DNA of 64,000 nucleotides from Apoderus coryli (GCA_911728435.2 OU452205.1:3090760-3154759); one strand, 5' to 3'; counted from the first letter of the stretch, positions 47,701 to 50,325 are shown. Made by a program: numbers and translations. Notes: generated by a model not told the origin, from the sequence alone.

Positions 47701-50325
47701 TAAATGTATTTTTAGGAAGTATAACATCCTCACTGTTCCATGTATTTACTTATATAAAACGCTTTGTCCCATATTTAAAAATAAGGATCAGGCTCGAAAA
47801 CGGGGAGATGGTCATCGCTATCCTACTCGAGGGAGGGATCTCTGATATCTACCTCGACCCAAACACGGGTTTTATAAAAAATCGCCTCTGTACTCAGGAT
47901 ACTTTTATTTCAATCTTCTTCCCTCAAAGATAAGAAACTGTGCAAATATGAGCATTTTCAAAAATTATTATTAAGAGTTTCTTACAAACGGTGCGTTCTA
48001 CAGTCTACAGGAATTTACCACCTCAGTATAGTGTTGTTAAGCTGTATCAAGAGTTTGTTGTATTTGTATAAATATGTATTTGTATTTTTATTTATATTTT
48101 CAGTTTTCATTATTTTATGCTCAATGTTTTTTGTGTTTTGTATTTTGACGTATCTATGTACAGAATCTATGTACTTTTGAAAGACTAATAAAGATATTAT
48201 ATTATTATTGCGATTAGGTACTTATATCATCAGTATCGTCGATATCAATCGTTTTTTGATATGCCCAAAATAACCTAACCAATTGCATCCTTGGTTTTTT
48301 GTGTTCTACTAAACACACGAATTATGGTTTCCTTGGTTTTTCTGTGATCTAGTAGAATTCAAAATTAAATTGATGAAAACATTGGCTTATTTGCTAAAAA
48401 AAATTAAATTGAATTGTTAACCAGTCCGTAATCATGTTGGTTTTGATTATATCAATGGGCTATTCTTTTAGTTTATTTGCGTAATTATTATTTTTTTTTT
48501 TTTTTTGAGTTGAGCAATATCTAAATTAAAAATATTGTTTGTTTATATAGGTGTTTCTCACCCGGACGAAACTACTGAATCTTTTAGTAGAGGCCATCAT
48601 CGGCAAGCCATAAAAAGAACTCATAGACATCATACTGCTGGACTTGTTGATGACATTAAGGTTTGTATTCAATAAATAATTTAAGTCGAATTAAAAAAGT
48701 TGAAAACTTGATAAACATAGTGTTCTACCAAGGAACTATAAACATGTTAGTAGTAAGTAGGTACAAGGTTAGCAATGTTTTGTTTTAGAACACTAACATA
48801 TGTTTCTTCACATTTGTTGAAAATACAATACTCTCTTCGCTAGCTTTAAATAATGTACATGACACTTTCAAAACAGGGCCAATAATGTTATATTCTACTA
48901 TTTCCCAATAACTTGTGAATCACGAGAATTTTCTGTTCAAAACCAGAACTTTAAACTCGAAACTTTAAATTCAGAATCTCAAAATCGAAACTTTAAAAGC
49001 GAAACTTGAAAATCGTAACATTAAAACCGGAAAAGTGTTCATTTTTTGATTCCCGGTTTGAAGTTGCGATTTTAAAGTACCGATTCTGAAGTTACTGTTT
49101 TAAAGTTCCTGTTTTAGATTCCCGGTTTGAAGTTCCGATTTTGAAGTTATGATTTTGAAGTTCCGATGTTGAATTCGCAGCTTTGAAGTTCCATTTTTGT
49201 TGTTCCGGTTTTGAAGGTTCCGAGTTTAAAGTTCCGATATTGAAGTTGCGGTTTTAAACTACCGGTTTTGAAGTTTCAGTTTTGAAGTTCCGATTTTAAA
49301 GTTCTGATTTTAAGTTCCAATTTTGAGGTTTCGAATTTAAAGTTTCGAGTTTAAAGTTCCGGTTTGAAGGTTCCGGTTTTGAAGATCGGGTTATGAAGTT
49401 CCGGCTTCGAGGTTGCGATTTAGAATTTCCGATATTGCAGTTTCCGTTTAGAAATTCCGGTTTTGAAGTTCCTGTTTTGAATTTTCTGATTGGAAGTTCC
49501 GGCTTTGAAGTTCCAATTTTTAACCTCTGGTTTTAAAGTTCCGGTTTCGAAGTTGAAATTTTAAATTCCGGTTTTGAGGTTCCTATATTGACGGTCCGGT
49601 TTTGAAGTTACGATATTAAAGTTTAATTTTGAAGTTCCGGTTTCGAATATTTAAAGTTCTTGTTTTGTAGTTCCGATTTGGAAGAGCCGGTTTTGAGGTT
49701 CCTGTTTTGAAATTTCTGATTTGAAGGTCCGGTTTTGAACTTCCAGTTTAGAACCTCTGGTTTTAAAGTTCCGGTTTCGAAGTTGAAATTTTAAGTTCCA
49801 ATTTTGAAGTTCCGATATGAAGTTTCGGGTTTGAAGTTCCGGTTTTGATGTTCAGGTTTTGAGGTTCCAATCTTGCCGTTCCGGTTTTGAAGTTACGATA
49901 TTAAAGTTTCATTTTAAAGTTCCGGTTTCGAAGATTTAAAGTTCTTGTTTTGAAGTTCCGATTTGGAAGATCCGGTTTTGAGGTTCCTGTTTTGAAGTTC
50001 CTGTTTTGAAATTTCTGATTTGAAATATCTGTTTTGAGGTTTCAGTTTTGCAGATCTGGTTTTGAAATTCCGGTTTTAAAGTCGTGGTATTTTATATTGT
50101 TGCCTTTTAGGCTGATGATTTAGTTTAGTTTATTTATATTTCGGCAGACCCTGTATATCGTATTTATGATATTTTAAGTTTGGAAGTATCTTAAGACACA
50201 ATTGAAAGTTTGGTTATTTCTGTTTCCAGAAAAATGGTAGCCGAGATGCAAATATTTACAAACGCTTGTCCTGGAATTGCACCTCACAGGACCAACGGTC
50301 TGCCAACAATGAGGACCAGACCTAG
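4410..50325 (+). CDS. PLEKHG5: RhoGEF with DH and PH domains, PLEKHG5-like (11 exons, N-terminus outside the window)
   Basis: This is the main host gene. Coding exons are 4410-4504, 4573-4910, 18082-18202, 24571-24681, 24790-24945, 28269-28496, 34277-34482, 34544-34844, 38848-39064, 48551-48660 and 50230-50325. Together they give about 658 residues plus a stop, and the phase fits at every junction (all introns GT/AG). Exons 1-4 encode a DH domain, including [15 protein letters not shown]; exons 5-7 encode a PH domain ([45 protein letters not shown]); the rest is a Ser/Pro/Asn-rich tail. In this family the DH domain catalyses GDP release from Rho-type GTPases and the PH domain binds membrane lipids or assists the DH domain. 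Wording and domain order match PLEKHG5 proteins as I remember them. Orthology rests on reading, not on a search. Introns range from 61 bp to 13.2 kb, the long ones enlarged by transposons. Confidence 0.88.
4573..4910 (+). CDS. PLEKHG5: RhoGEF exon b: DH domain core
   Basis: The acceptor is tag at 4570-4572 and the donor acag|gtatgt at 4911. The frame starts [15 protein letters not shown] and continues through [24 protein letters not shown] and [15 protein letters not shown]. This is the middle of the DH helical bundle. The 68-bp intron before it is the ancestral-looking short type. It ends two bases into a codon, which the next exon completes 13 kb away. Confidence 0.92.
4911..5490. other. 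Intron start with (TTTA)n tract and tRNA-like repeat
   Basis: A short (ttta)n tract directly follows the splice donor (~4919-4940). The rest to 5490 is AT-rich without coding signal, apart from the tRNA-like stretch at 5168-5242. Confidence 0.5.
5168..5242 (-). repeat. tRNA-like sequence, probably a SINE head or tRNA pseudogene
   Basis: On the - strand this reads like a tRNA: a D-arm-like caatgatagagc, an anticodon-arm-like gtgcgtttcgcatgcg, and a B-box-like ggttctgagttcaaatccc. The acceptor ends do not pair well, and an A/T-rich run follows, so a functional tRNA is unlikely. tRNA-derived SINEs start with such a module. I could not delimit a full SINE. Confidence 0.5.
5490..5695 (-). mobile_element. 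RTE-like retrotransposon fragment, C-terminal region
   Basis: The open frame reads [20 protein letters not shown] and later [19 protein letters not shown]. This module follows the RT domain of arthropod RTE-type endonuclease/RT elements. The fragment at 63380-63854 contains the same module (RRILKVPWTARKTNEEILRT, RRKTAYLGHVIRNERYHF) at moderate similarity. It is 5'-truncated and stops shortly after the motif. Confidence 0.7.
5828..6031. repeat. 204-bp element with perfect 21-bp terminal inverted repeats
   Basis: The ends 5828-5848 and 6011-6031 are exact reverse complements, with core gttgccttttatatttcggg. The first ~50 bp are found again, inverted, at 44883-44934, so this is a dispersed repeat. 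I see no clear target duplication. It is probably a small non-autonomous DNA transposon. Confidence 0.65.
6508..6553. repeat. Perfect 19-bp inverted repeat (8-nt loop) at the 5' end of a Penelope fragment
   Basis: The arms 6508-6526 (ataatttatgtatctacct) and 6535-6553 are exact reverse complements. The right arm lies in the Penelope reading frame, in [10 protein letters not shown], a motif preceding the linker to the endonuclease. The left arm is therefore an inverted copy of the truncated 5' edge of the element, which fits an insertion by-product. Confidence 0.8.
6533..7315 (+). mobile_element. 5'-truncated Penelope-like element with GIY-YIG endonuclease
   Basis: The frame opens with [19 protein letters not shown], the end of the Penelope RT/thumb region, and continues to a C-terminal GIY-YIG-type domain with [20 protein letters not shown] followed by [12 protein letters not shown]. 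Penelope elements join an RT related to telomerase with such an endonuclease. The RT palm is missing here, so the copy cannot move by itself. The ATG at 6515 lies in the inverted left arm and is not a real start. The frame is otherwise open to 7315. Sequence typical of the 3' end of this group occurs at 12075-12200, beyond an inserted CR1 element. Confidence 0.88.
7622..10456 (-). CDS. CR1-type ORF2: endonuclease and reverse transcriptase, 944 aa
   Basis: The N-terminal ~240 residues are an APE-type endonuclease: [40 protein letters not shown], and a final SDHELVYLQ, all in place. The RT follows, with [43 protein letters not shown] (motif A), [15 protein letters not shown] (motif B) and [10 protein letters not shown] (motif C, YADD intact). 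A C-terminal domain with [12 protein letters not shown] closes the protein; there is no RNase H. No stop or frameshift interrupts it. The first Met at 10456 is used because the frame closes just upstream; an internal Met at [10 protein letters not shown] is also possible. Confidence 0.93.
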   Translation of the reverse strand: MCKLAGQYYKFYMYIALMPSKLKICHLNVRSLVANFGKFSDYFQYSDFDIIGVTETWLKPFVADNCVHLDEYVFVRKDRDDRGGGVGVYIRNHIPFDIIHCQENLEDVWISIYLNKVRVAIGCVYKPPRDNSKNFIDSLENVFLNLLPQYDELICVGDFNIDLLNNENSIVSTYNDLLGSVGLVQLIDEPTRVALTAQSLIDHIIVSEQCRVLVSGVETVDISDHELVYLQVDFRVEKIQKPPITYRNLKNVNIDALYDHVQSIPWRNIFFLNDIDEKIKFFNDNINVLMDIHAPLKTIQIRKPHKPWITDNIKYLIKLRNKAKFRFKISRSPVQFEYYKNLRNFVTKAIRKEKRIYLQSTMRSANSKTMWNSLKKLQVLKNNNCDIPDHIGTANEINNYFVNGVPPVNSGQNVKNYYSGTKNSIASELVFREISEIEISKALCQIKSQAVGADNIHVNFIIFCCPFILKYISHIVNFCISNSVFPAIWKTAQVVPIPKIKSPLELKHLRPISILPVLSKIIERIIKDQLIEHITKYNILPDTQSGFRKGYSCATALLDITDDILREIDKGRCTAVVLLDFTKAFDTLQHDTLISILRYIGLSGSAVDFMSNYLHGRRQVVRLNNILSDPLTISRGVPQGTILGPILFSLYTSQFNNFVEKCSMKTYADDTTLLYSFHPSQLQNSCMIINRDLDTLKRISEEHSLTLNSNKCVAMLFGRPVDVKILTQRVKLCIDNKVLPVENKAKCLGLHLDINLRFDCHISECIKRAICSLKLLYNSRHILNKKLRITLCESLVLSNFSHCDVVYGPCLTSSAAQRIQKIQKCCLRFIFGIKRGCPISHKLSEIPWLDMKQRRLLHRCNLYHNIVVTQTPSYLYRKITFRTDVHNLNLRCKGRLTPPTHRTGVFERSFTYNIARFYNQLPEQLKSTSIVTFKNNFKKILLGG
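10479..11519 (-). CDS. CR1-type ORF1: PHD-like zinc finger and coiled coil, 346 aa
   Basis: The N-terminus carries a PHD-like finger ([35 protein letters not shown]) followed by an acidic run [12 protein letters not shown] coiled coil follows around residues 130-195 (Leu/Glu/Lys-rich), then a domain with [12 protein letters not shown] and PVLVTFTSN that resembles the RNA-binding part of L1-type ORF1. ORF1 proteins of this kind bind element RNA. PHD-type ORF1 is known in CR1 elements. Start at 11519; [10 protein letters not shown] is an alternative start closer to the finger. Confidence 0.88.
   Translation of the reverse strand: MVPIQTKWNQVEPKYRMTRKKINICPSCKKNITKTQFSIKCEGNCGKYFHKSCSGLTSDEFSSYQKMQTDKKWFCQECSCDDDEDEDVDEYTEIRHLSLASKSSPHSAGRRSLTIEDTGRRGLTIDDVLQVFNKKFEEFERSLNFKWALVEDINTTLKQIQKENASLRKENNWLKTKVQQLETDMDRVKGRIFREENEEKKKNLVIFGIDNSDNPSQDVLKILNKLEVNVGEKELKIKVLPSEKPRKPVLVTFTSNVIRDRVLEKRKMKGSLLSTECNIGGDERRIYVNEALDKTTRLLLNSAKILKGKGYKFIWCKNNCVYVRKTEGLNAVRIRDATHIEELYNA
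11900..12240 (+). mobile_element. Probable Penelope 3' end (terminal repeat-like) and (TA)n tract
   Basis: The stretch contains gaggaagatataaaa, then atatcgaaagcttggc, then gagttttaatc, resembling the ends of Penelope-like elements (a 'gaagat ... cgaaa' block before the terminus). A (ta)n run lies at 12211-12229. I infer that this is the displaced 3' part of the copy at 6533-7315, separated by the CR1 insertion. Confidence 0.5.
12241..14065. other. AT-rich intron sequence; short palindrome at 12809-12833
   Basis: No coding signal was recognised. A perfect palindrome of 12-bp arms around one base (cagcgtaaatat / atatttacgctg) is at 12809-12833. A slightly GC-richer patch near 12980-13060 could be an old repeat. 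Confidence 0.4.
14066..15418 (+). mobile_element. 5'-truncated Jockey/CR1-like retroelement, RT fragment with stops
   Basis: It begins at RT motif A ([15 protein letters not shown]) and continues with [13 protein letters not shown] and [11 protein letters not shown] (motif C intact). A stop follows at ~14421, then a second frame with [19 protein letters not shown] and [13 protein letters not shown]. The last third is broken (stop near 14925). The 3' end has aataaagag followed by (atta)n at ~15402-15418, shared with the copy at 51808. The endonuclease is missing. Confidence 0.88.
15479..16258 (-). pseudogene. In-frame chimera of transposase C-terminus and RT fragment
   Basis: One open frame of 259 codons joins two unrelated pieces. 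Residues ~1-95 ([15 protein letters not shown], then [17 protein letters not shown]) look like the C-terminal end of a mariner-superfamily transposase. From about residue 97 the frame is an [37 protein letters not shown], then YAHD where YADD is expected, so the catalytic site is lost. The junction lies near 15965. It is probably a fossil of one element landing in another, not an expressed gene; the mariner at 16282 lies immediately upstream. Confidence 0.7.
16282..17603 (-). mobile_element. mariner transposon (DD34D) with ~31-bp TIRs and TA target site
   Basis: The ends are imperfect inverted repeats: left cgaggcatgatttttaagta after TA at 16280-16281, right ending in aaaaaacgtgcctcg before TA at 17604-17605. 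The outer bases and the inner aagtaccgtttt block match. The length of 1322 bp is normal for mariner. The transposase inside is frameshifted, so the copy is non-autonomous, but the ends look usable as substrate. Confidence 0.9.
16381..17450 (-). pseudogene. mariner transposase with one frameshift
   Basis: The N-terminal frame (17450 down to ~17022) has the HTH region ([32 protein letters not shown]). The second frame (~17050 down to 16381) has the catalytic core: TGDETW (first Asp), LLHDNARPH (second Asp) and [15 protein letters not shown] (third Asp), with 34 residues between the second and third. The two frames overlap between 17022 and 17076, where a single indel is needed, near [11 protein letters not shown]. 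The normal length is ~345 residues; the sum of the two parts agrees. Confidence 0.9.
17606..18081. other. Intron end before exon c, no feature
   Basis: AT-rich with no coding or repeat signal recognised. It ends in the acceptor atttccag at 18074-18081. Confidence 0.5.
18082..18202 (+). CDS. PLEKHG5: RhoGEF exon c: conserved DH segment
   Basis: The first base completes the Arg codon split by the 13-kb intron. The frame reads [20 protein letters not shown] then [15 protein letters not shown]. The QRLTKY block is the most conserved DH motif (CR3), important for binding the GTPase switch regions; most family members have Pro after the Tyr, here Gly. Donor atg|gtatgt at 18203; the exon ends on a codon boundary. 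Confidence 0.93.
18203..18960. other. AT-rich intron sequence
   Basis: Nothing recognised. Homopolymer T runs are at ~18480 and (att)n at ~18670. Confidence 0.4.
18960..20700 (-). mobile_element. 5'-truncated Jockey/CR1-like retroelement, RT nearly complete
   Basis: On the - strand, frame one (20694-20170) has [48 protein letters not shown] and [13 protein letters not shown]. After a frameshift near 20175-20200, frame two (20207-18990) has [27 protein letters not shown] (FADD intact), [22 protein letters not shown] and [16 protein letters not shown] (ta)n stretch encodes the artificial Tyr-Ile run near the end of the frame. The endonuclease is absent. Confidence 0.88.
20731..22080. other. 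Intron sequence; GC-richer patch at ~20910-21225
   Basis: Most is AT-rich and featureless. Around 20910-21225 the composition turns GC-rich and an open frame contains [16 protein letters not shown], which might be the start of a retroelement ORF1, but no domain is recognisable. I do not call a gene. Confidence 0.3.
22081..23130 (-). mobile_element. Truncated Jockey/CR1-like retroelement (RT C-terminal half)
   Basis: On the - strand it starts just before FLLFINDLD and [13 protein letters not shown] (motif C intact), then [31 protein letters not shown], a stop at ~22557, and a shifted frame with [14 protein letters not shown] down to 22218. The 3' end contains (aaat)n/aataaa-like sequence at ~22081-22100. 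It abuts a second RT copy at ~23130 in the same orientation. Confidence 0.85.
23131..24070 (-). mobile_element. Second degenerate RT fragment of the same type, motif C mutated to FAND
   Basis: The - strand frame 23860-23492 reads [54 protein letters not shown] and [11 protein letters not shown]. The second catalytic Asp pair is altered (FAND), so this RT is inactive even apart from its frameshifts. Degraded N-terminal RT sequence ([21 protein letters not shown]) continues to ~24060, and the C-terminal part to ~23140 has stops. Confidence 0.8.
24075..24480 (+). mobile_element. Internally deleted mariner-like transposase remnant
   Basis: The + strand reads [18 protein letters not shown], then [20 protein letters not shown] and [15 protein letters not shown], the region around the first catalytic Asp of mariner transposases. 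After a short stretch ([16 protein letters not shown]) the similarity breaks and a C-terminal-like piece (GEHSIV ... [10 protein letters not shown]) follows. The core with the second and third Asp is missing. Located 90 bp before host exon d. Confidence 0.7.
24571..24681 (+). CDS. PLEKHG5: RhoGEF exon d: end of DH domain
   Basis: Acceptor ttttaatttag, donor gtg|gtaagt at 24682; 37 codons, phase 0 on both sides. The frame reads [20 protein letters not shown] and [15 protein letters not shown], the long C-terminal DH helix leading to the PH domain. Confidence 0.92.
24790..24945 (+). CDS. PLEKHG5: RhoGEF exon e: DH-PH linker and first PH strand
   Basis: Acceptor tttttcag, donor aag|gtagga at 24946; 52 codons, phase 0. 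The frame reads [36 protein letters not shown] and [16 protein letters not shown]. The last part is the first PH beta strand pair. The intron to exon d is only 108 bp. Confidence 0.92.
24946..25524. other. Intron sequence left of the hAT element
   Basis: No gene seen. A GC-richer patch at ~25440-25525 (gcgaggcgtcatgcgcat) may be an older repeat that served as target for the hAT insertion. Confidence 0.4.
25533..27689. mobile_element. hAT-type non-autonomous transposon carrying a tandem repeat array
   Basis: The ends are inverted repeats (left cagtggtcgccaacc, right ggttggcgaccatcactg, allowing a 2-base indel), of the CAGTGGT-CCAACC type typical for hAT elements. Both sides carry the identical 8-bp target duplication gcatagac (25525-25532 and 27690-27697). 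The length is 2157 bp. There is no transposase; the interior is nearly all a ~174-bp tandem repeat, with short unique subterminal pieces rich in tagctcgc. Confidence 0.93.
25640..27605 (+). repeat. Tandem array, ~11 units of ~174 bp, inside the hAT element
   Basis: The landmark gccaaacgacat or its variants starts at 25641, 25814, 25989, 26162, 26333, 26506, 26668, 26842, 27016, 27190, 27364 and 27503. Spacing is 171-175 except 162 (loss of cttgattag) and 139 (internal deletion). The first and last units share catgcggag where inner units mostly have cattcttcgg, so inner units are more like each other than like the edges. A solitary copy is at 694-825. Confidence 0.93.
27698..28268. other. Intron end before exon f, no feature
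   Basis: AT-rich, nothing recognised. It ends in a T-rich tract and the acceptor cttgtag at 28262-28268. Confidence 0.45.
28269..28496 (+). CDS. PLEKHG5: RhoGEF exon f: PH domain core
   Basis: 76 codons, phase 0 at both ends; donor aaa|gtaagt at 28497. The frame reads [38 protein letters not shown], and ends [12 protein letters not shown]. The alternating strands and the basic KPSTKKGG loop fit PH strands 2-6, the lipid-facing side. Confidence 0.92.
28497..29948. other. Intron sequence with one exon-like open frame
   Basis: Mostly AT-rich. It contains a Tc1/mariner-type end-like tacagggtaattc at ~28584 and the exon-like frame at 28946-29103. A GC-richer patch lies at ~29590-29650. No other feature. 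Confidence 0.4.
28946..29103 (+). CDS. Exon-like open frame of unknown origin
   Basis: A 52-codon frame sits between an acceptor-like tatag (28941-28945) and a strong donor att|gtaagt at 29104. It contains an ATG at 28951 and reads [20 protein letters not shown] then [18 protein letters not shown], an ordinary helical composition unlike AT-rich noise. It does not fit between exons f and g of the RhoGEF (phase mismatch, and f joins g directly in the PH domain). It could be a relic exon, a captured fragment or chance. I do not recognise the protein. Confidence 0.3.
29951..32037 (+). mobile_element. mariner-superfamily transposon with 340-bp TIRs and open transposase
   Basis: The arms 29951-30290 and 31698-32037 are almost perfect reverse complements over 340 bp, beginning cagggtggtccaacgaaaag. 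A TA flanks each end (29949-29950, 32038-32039). One transposase frame lies between the arms with no interruption. The near identity of the arms indicates recent transposition or gene conversion. The total is 2087 bp. Confidence 0.95.
30520..31593 (+). CDS. Tc1/mariner-superfamily transposase, 357 aa
   Basis: The ATG at 30520 is chosen; upstream in-frame codons to 30481 start with TTG. The N-terminus has paired HTH motifs ([20 protein letters not shown] and [20 protein letters not shown]). The catalytic triad is FSDECTFY (Asp155), FQQDGAPPH (Asp250) and [13 protein letters not shown] (Asp292). By my count 41 residues separate the second and third Asp, so this is a DD41D type rather than classic DD34D. 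No stop or shift is present and all three acidic residues are kept, so it may be functional. It inserts, cuts and pastes DNA at TA through the long TIRs. Confidence 0.93.
   Translation: MIYSILERVEIVKLYFQNNSSARLTARLFNERHPDKNVNDVYVGKLVKKFVDTGSVCNVKHQPQKPIRNEAVEVAVLGHVEMDHSQSTRQLAEASGVSRSSIIRILKAYKFHPYKIKLVQELNEDDPDRRLQFCEAMSQRLIEDPQLLFNICFSDECTFYLNGAVNRHNCRYWDDSNPHLFREVHTQYPQKINVWCGILGNHIIGPLFIPGNLTGEVYLNMLEDTIDPLITQIIEDDQNHTADRLYFQQDGAPPHYVAPVRQFLDDRFPGRWIGRRGPIEWPARSPDLSPLDFFLWGHLKNKCFATKPESIEDLRQRITEECRNITPDMLQNVRNRFEQNLYYCMESNGSHFQHLLM
32330..33860 (+). repeat. Diverged tandem repeat (~110-145 bp units) in two blocks
   Basis: A motif ggcgttcg(a/t)aaatagt recurs at ~32416, 32557, 32692, 33577, 33687 (as ggcgtccgtgaaa) and 33797, with the companion phrases gataacctaaaa and gcagcataaaat in between. 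Units are poorly conserved. Unrelated sequence at ~32835-33525, ending in ttcaccctgtata (a transposon-end-like motif), separates the two blocks and may be a later insertion. The (tgtc)n-like stretch at ~32152-32172 precedes the first block. Confidence 0.7.
34277..34482 (+). CDS. PLEKHG5: RhoGEF exon g: C-terminal PH helix and start of tail
   Basis: The acceptor is tctttttag-like (cttttag at 34270-34276) and the donor cacag|gtaact at 34483. The frame reads [18 protein letters not shown], the closing PH helix with its conserved Trp, then an acidic/aromatic piece ([19 protein letters not shown]) and a Ser/Arg-rich stretch. It ends two bases into a Ser codon completed by the next exon. Confidence 0.9.
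34544..34844 (+). CDS. PLEKHG5: RhoGEF exon h: Ser/Asn-rich tail
   Basis: A 61-bp intron (34483-34543) precedes it. The frame reads [36 protein letters not shown] and [19 protein letters not shown]; donor tcg|gtaagt at 34845. Low complexity and many Ser-Pro/Thr-Pro sites suggest a disordered, possibly phosphorylated region. A longer open frame read straight through the 61-bp intron (from 34347) is an artefact. Confidence 0.88.
34900..35786 (+). mobile_element. Jockey/CR1-like RT element, 5' part (split by a hAT insertion)
   Basis: The open frame has [18 protein letters not shown] (motif A with Asp replaced by Asn in YTN and Ala to Ser changes), [20 protein letters not shown] and [13 protein letters not shown] (FADD kept), then [20 protein letters not shown] frame break at ~35666 is followed by [20 protein letters not shown] up to 35786. 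The same element resumes at 36997 after the hAT sequence. Confidence 0.88.
35787..36996. mobile_element. hAT transposon remnant with 8-bp target duplication
   Basis: The left end is tagggttcccaacc, the right end ggttggcaaccctg or a close variant. The target duplication catacagc is exact at 35779-35786 and 36997-37004. The element is 1210 bp and keeps only the 3' part of a transposase (36511-36816). It interrupts the RT frame exactly between IGYIQ and REFLKYL, showing it came later than the retroelement. Confidence 0.9.
36511..36816 (+). pseudogene. hAT transposase C-terminal dimerisation region
   Basis: The frame reads [20 protein letters not shown] and [18 protein letters not shown] then [11 protein letters not shown]. 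This matches the hAT C-terminal dimerisation domain, whose S-x-x-x-E-R-x-F/V-S core is visible (STFTERVFS). BED finger and catalytic core are missing, so it is a fragment. A Met at 36511 is not a genuine start. Confidence 0.9.
36997..37545 (+). mobile_element. Jockey/CR1-like RT element, 3' part after the hAT insertion
   Basis: The frame resumes with [20 protein letters not shown] and continues with [34 protein letters not shown] and [14 protein letters not shown], the C-terminal domain shared with 14066-15418. A (tta)n run at ~37370-37385 and a change of composition mark the 3' end, which I could not fix exactly. Confidence 0.82.
37640..37800 (-). mobile_element. Possible Penelope-like terminal sequence
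   Basis: On the - strand the phrase gctgaagatgtgctgaaat, then accacgaaac, resembles the end region of Penelope-like elements ('gaagat ... cgaaac'). No protein is present. Weak evidence based on a short motif. Confidence 0.35.
37862..38749 (+). mobile_element. hAT (ZMYM1/DUF4371-type) transposase fragment between 32-bp direct repeats
   Basis: An identical 32-bp phrase with one mismatch (attaatttcgtcgtt...) lies at 37862-37893 and 38718-38749. Between them the + strand has a degraded frame ending in a good one (38311-38667): [40 protein letters not shown] and [20 protein letters not shown]. This wording matches the middle of ZMYM1-like, hAT-derived transposases. The flanking 32-bp repeats are too long for a target duplication; they may be remnants of another repeat that was hit. 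Confidence 0.65.
38848..39064 (+). CDS. PLEKHG5: RhoGEF exon i: Pro/Ser-rich tail
   Basis: Acceptor tttacag at 38841-38847, donor gcag|gttagt at 39065. The frame reads [39 protein letters not shown] and [18 protein letters not shown]. The Pro- and Arg-rich start could bind SH3 or WW domains, which is speculation. It ends one base into a Gly codon. The exon choice depends on phase fit and composition. Confidence 0.8.
39065..39560. other. AT-rich intron sequence
   Basis: No feature recognised; a short direct repeat (ttaattaaatgggacgttat) lies at ~39498-39535. Confidence 0.4.
39561..41547 (+). mobile_element. 5'-truncated CR1-type retroelement with frameshifts
   Basis: It is of the same type as the element at 7322-11540, at lower quality. 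Frame 39592-39948 has [20 protein letters not shown] and [15 protein letters not shown]; frame 40004-41056 has [51 protein letters not shown] (motif B altered), [10 protein letters not shown] (YADD kept) and [18 protein letters not shown] stop at 41056 cuts the C-terminus, which continues in another frame to ~41190. The 3' end has aataaactgc followed by (att)n at 41519-41545. Confidence 0.9.
41548..42394. other. AT-rich intron sequence
   Basis: No coding or repeat signal recognised. Confidence 0.4.
42395..44758 (+). mobile_element. 5'-truncated Jockey/CR1-like retroelement with long intact RT
   Basis: The open frame is already running at ~42397 ([14 protein letters not shown]), upstream of the first Met, so the truncation lies inside ORF2 after the endonuclease. 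The frame ends at 44435. The 3' end is aaataaatgc followed by (att)n at 44708-44755. Codon composition is GC-richer than the surrounding intron, which suggests a younger insertion. Confidence 0.9.
42483..44435 (+). CDS. Reverse transcriptase ORF of a truncated Jockey/CR1-like element, 650 codons
   Basis: The RT is complete and uninterrupted: [64 protein letters not shown] (motif A), [20 protein letters not shown] (motif B), [12 protein letters not shown] (YADD intact), [29 protein letters not shown]. The C-terminal domain ends with [20 protein letters not shown]. The ATG at 42483 is internal to the original ORF2, so translation from it would be accidental. No endonuclease or RNase H. Confidence 0.9.
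   Translation: MCVPFKVGRARRFPVYFTREIIDNIYKKEKAHRDYRRFGTVYFRNRFNSLRGLIKGQIKDALCAYALNCEQSIKSNPRQFWSYMHNKRSSSRIPGSMSHEDTIFNSPQDIVNAFSKFFHNVYVNSIPVVDAVAGVVDGEAVDILDITLDDVVKAGRSLNNKLTCGTDGIPSFIVRDCIPILSSPLLHIFRLIFKSSSFPNCWKTAKIIPILKSGASSIISNYRPISILCNFSKVLEIVIYNKVYPQIQNRFSNKQHGFLNGRSCTTNLAVFSEIVCSAMDRLQQVDVVYTDFRKAFDRMDHYLLLRKLRDFGFSERMVRFFRSYLLGRSQFVEYEGFKSSTFSSSSGVPQGSNLGPLLFNVFINDLLETFTCDSLAYADDLKVFLRVVSYEDCEFLQTNLKILCDWCISNRLMLNVSKCKVVSFSRLKSALNFNYCLNGVSLERLIEVRDLGVIFDREFTFVPQILSVVSGANRVLGCIIRNCRQFNDIFTMKVLYYAFVRTKLEFGSVVWSPIYGVHIRSLESVQRRFLKYLVFRADNVYPPRASDHAAMLLRFETPSLELRRILCGIKILYKILHGAVDCPDLLQGIRFRVPRLEARHVAPFTIGPSRTNVLSQSPIYFMCDSFNRHCGHLDINFTSLSEITNSLLNG
44875..44945 (-). repeat. Copy of the 5828-6031 repeat end
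   Basis: 44883-44934 is the reverse complement of 5829-5880 with one or two changes (gttgccagattgc..., then aatcccgaaatataaaagg). It lies right at the edge of the gypsy fragment. Confidence 0.75.
44946..46140 (-). mobile_element. gypsy-type LTR retrotransposon pol fragment
   Basis: On the - strand, in order: end of RT (~46139-45975, [18 protein letters not shown]), RNase H (45968-45594: [43 protein letters not shown]), a linker with [15 protein letters not shown], the integrase H2C2 zinc-binding segment (45406-45200: [26 protein letters not shown]) and the start of the integrase core ([20 protein letters not shown]). At least two frameshifts separate these. No LTR, gag or env sequence was seen, so this is an internal remnant. 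Confidence 0.88.
46141..46740. other. AT-rich intron sequence
   Basis: No feature recognised. Confidence 0.4.
46741..48212 (+). mobile_element. Internally deleted Jockey/CR1-like retroelement
   Basis: Frame 46759-47235 has [55 protein letters not shown] and [14 protein letters not shown] (motif A). It then jumps within a few codons to [20 protein letters not shown] in another frame (motif C), so motif B and ~80 codons are missing. Frame 47322-47933 follows with [17 protein letters not shown] and [18 protein letters not shown]. The 3' end is aataaagatattat(att)n at ~48188-48210. Confidence 0.85.
48551..48660 (+). CDS. PLEKHG5: RhoGEF exon j: His/Arg-rich tail segment
   Basis: Acceptor atatag at 48545-48550 and donor aag|gtttgt at 48661. 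The two leading bases complete the Gly codon from exon i. The frame reads [19 protein letters not shown] and [17 protein letters not shown], with ending phase 0. The neighbouring 9.5-kb intron holds four retroelements. Confidence 0.85.
48938..50082. repeat. Minisatellite of ~14-bp unit that reverses orientation
   Basis: The unit is approximately TTTTGAAGTTCCGG, repeated with many substitutions and one-base indels over ~1.1 kb. From ~49050 to 50082 it runs in this orientation. From 48938 to ~49035 the reverse complement is seen (aactttaaaaccgg-like units). Longer pieces are re-duplicated inside (for example a stretch with ggttttgaggttcctgtttt occurs more than once). It lies in the last intron of the RhoGEF, 147 bp before the final exon. 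Confidence 0.92.
50230..50325 (+). CDS. PLEKHG5: RhoGEF exon k: last coding exon
   Basis: Acceptor tttccag at 50223-50229. 31 codons ([20 protein letters not shown] and so on) end in TAG at 50323-50325. The phase matches exon j. The C-terminus ...NNEDQT has no recognised motif. Confidence is lower than for the DH/PH exons because tail exons are poorly conserved. Confidence 0.78.
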   Translation, partial: KNGSRDANIYKRLSWNCTSQDQRSANNEDQT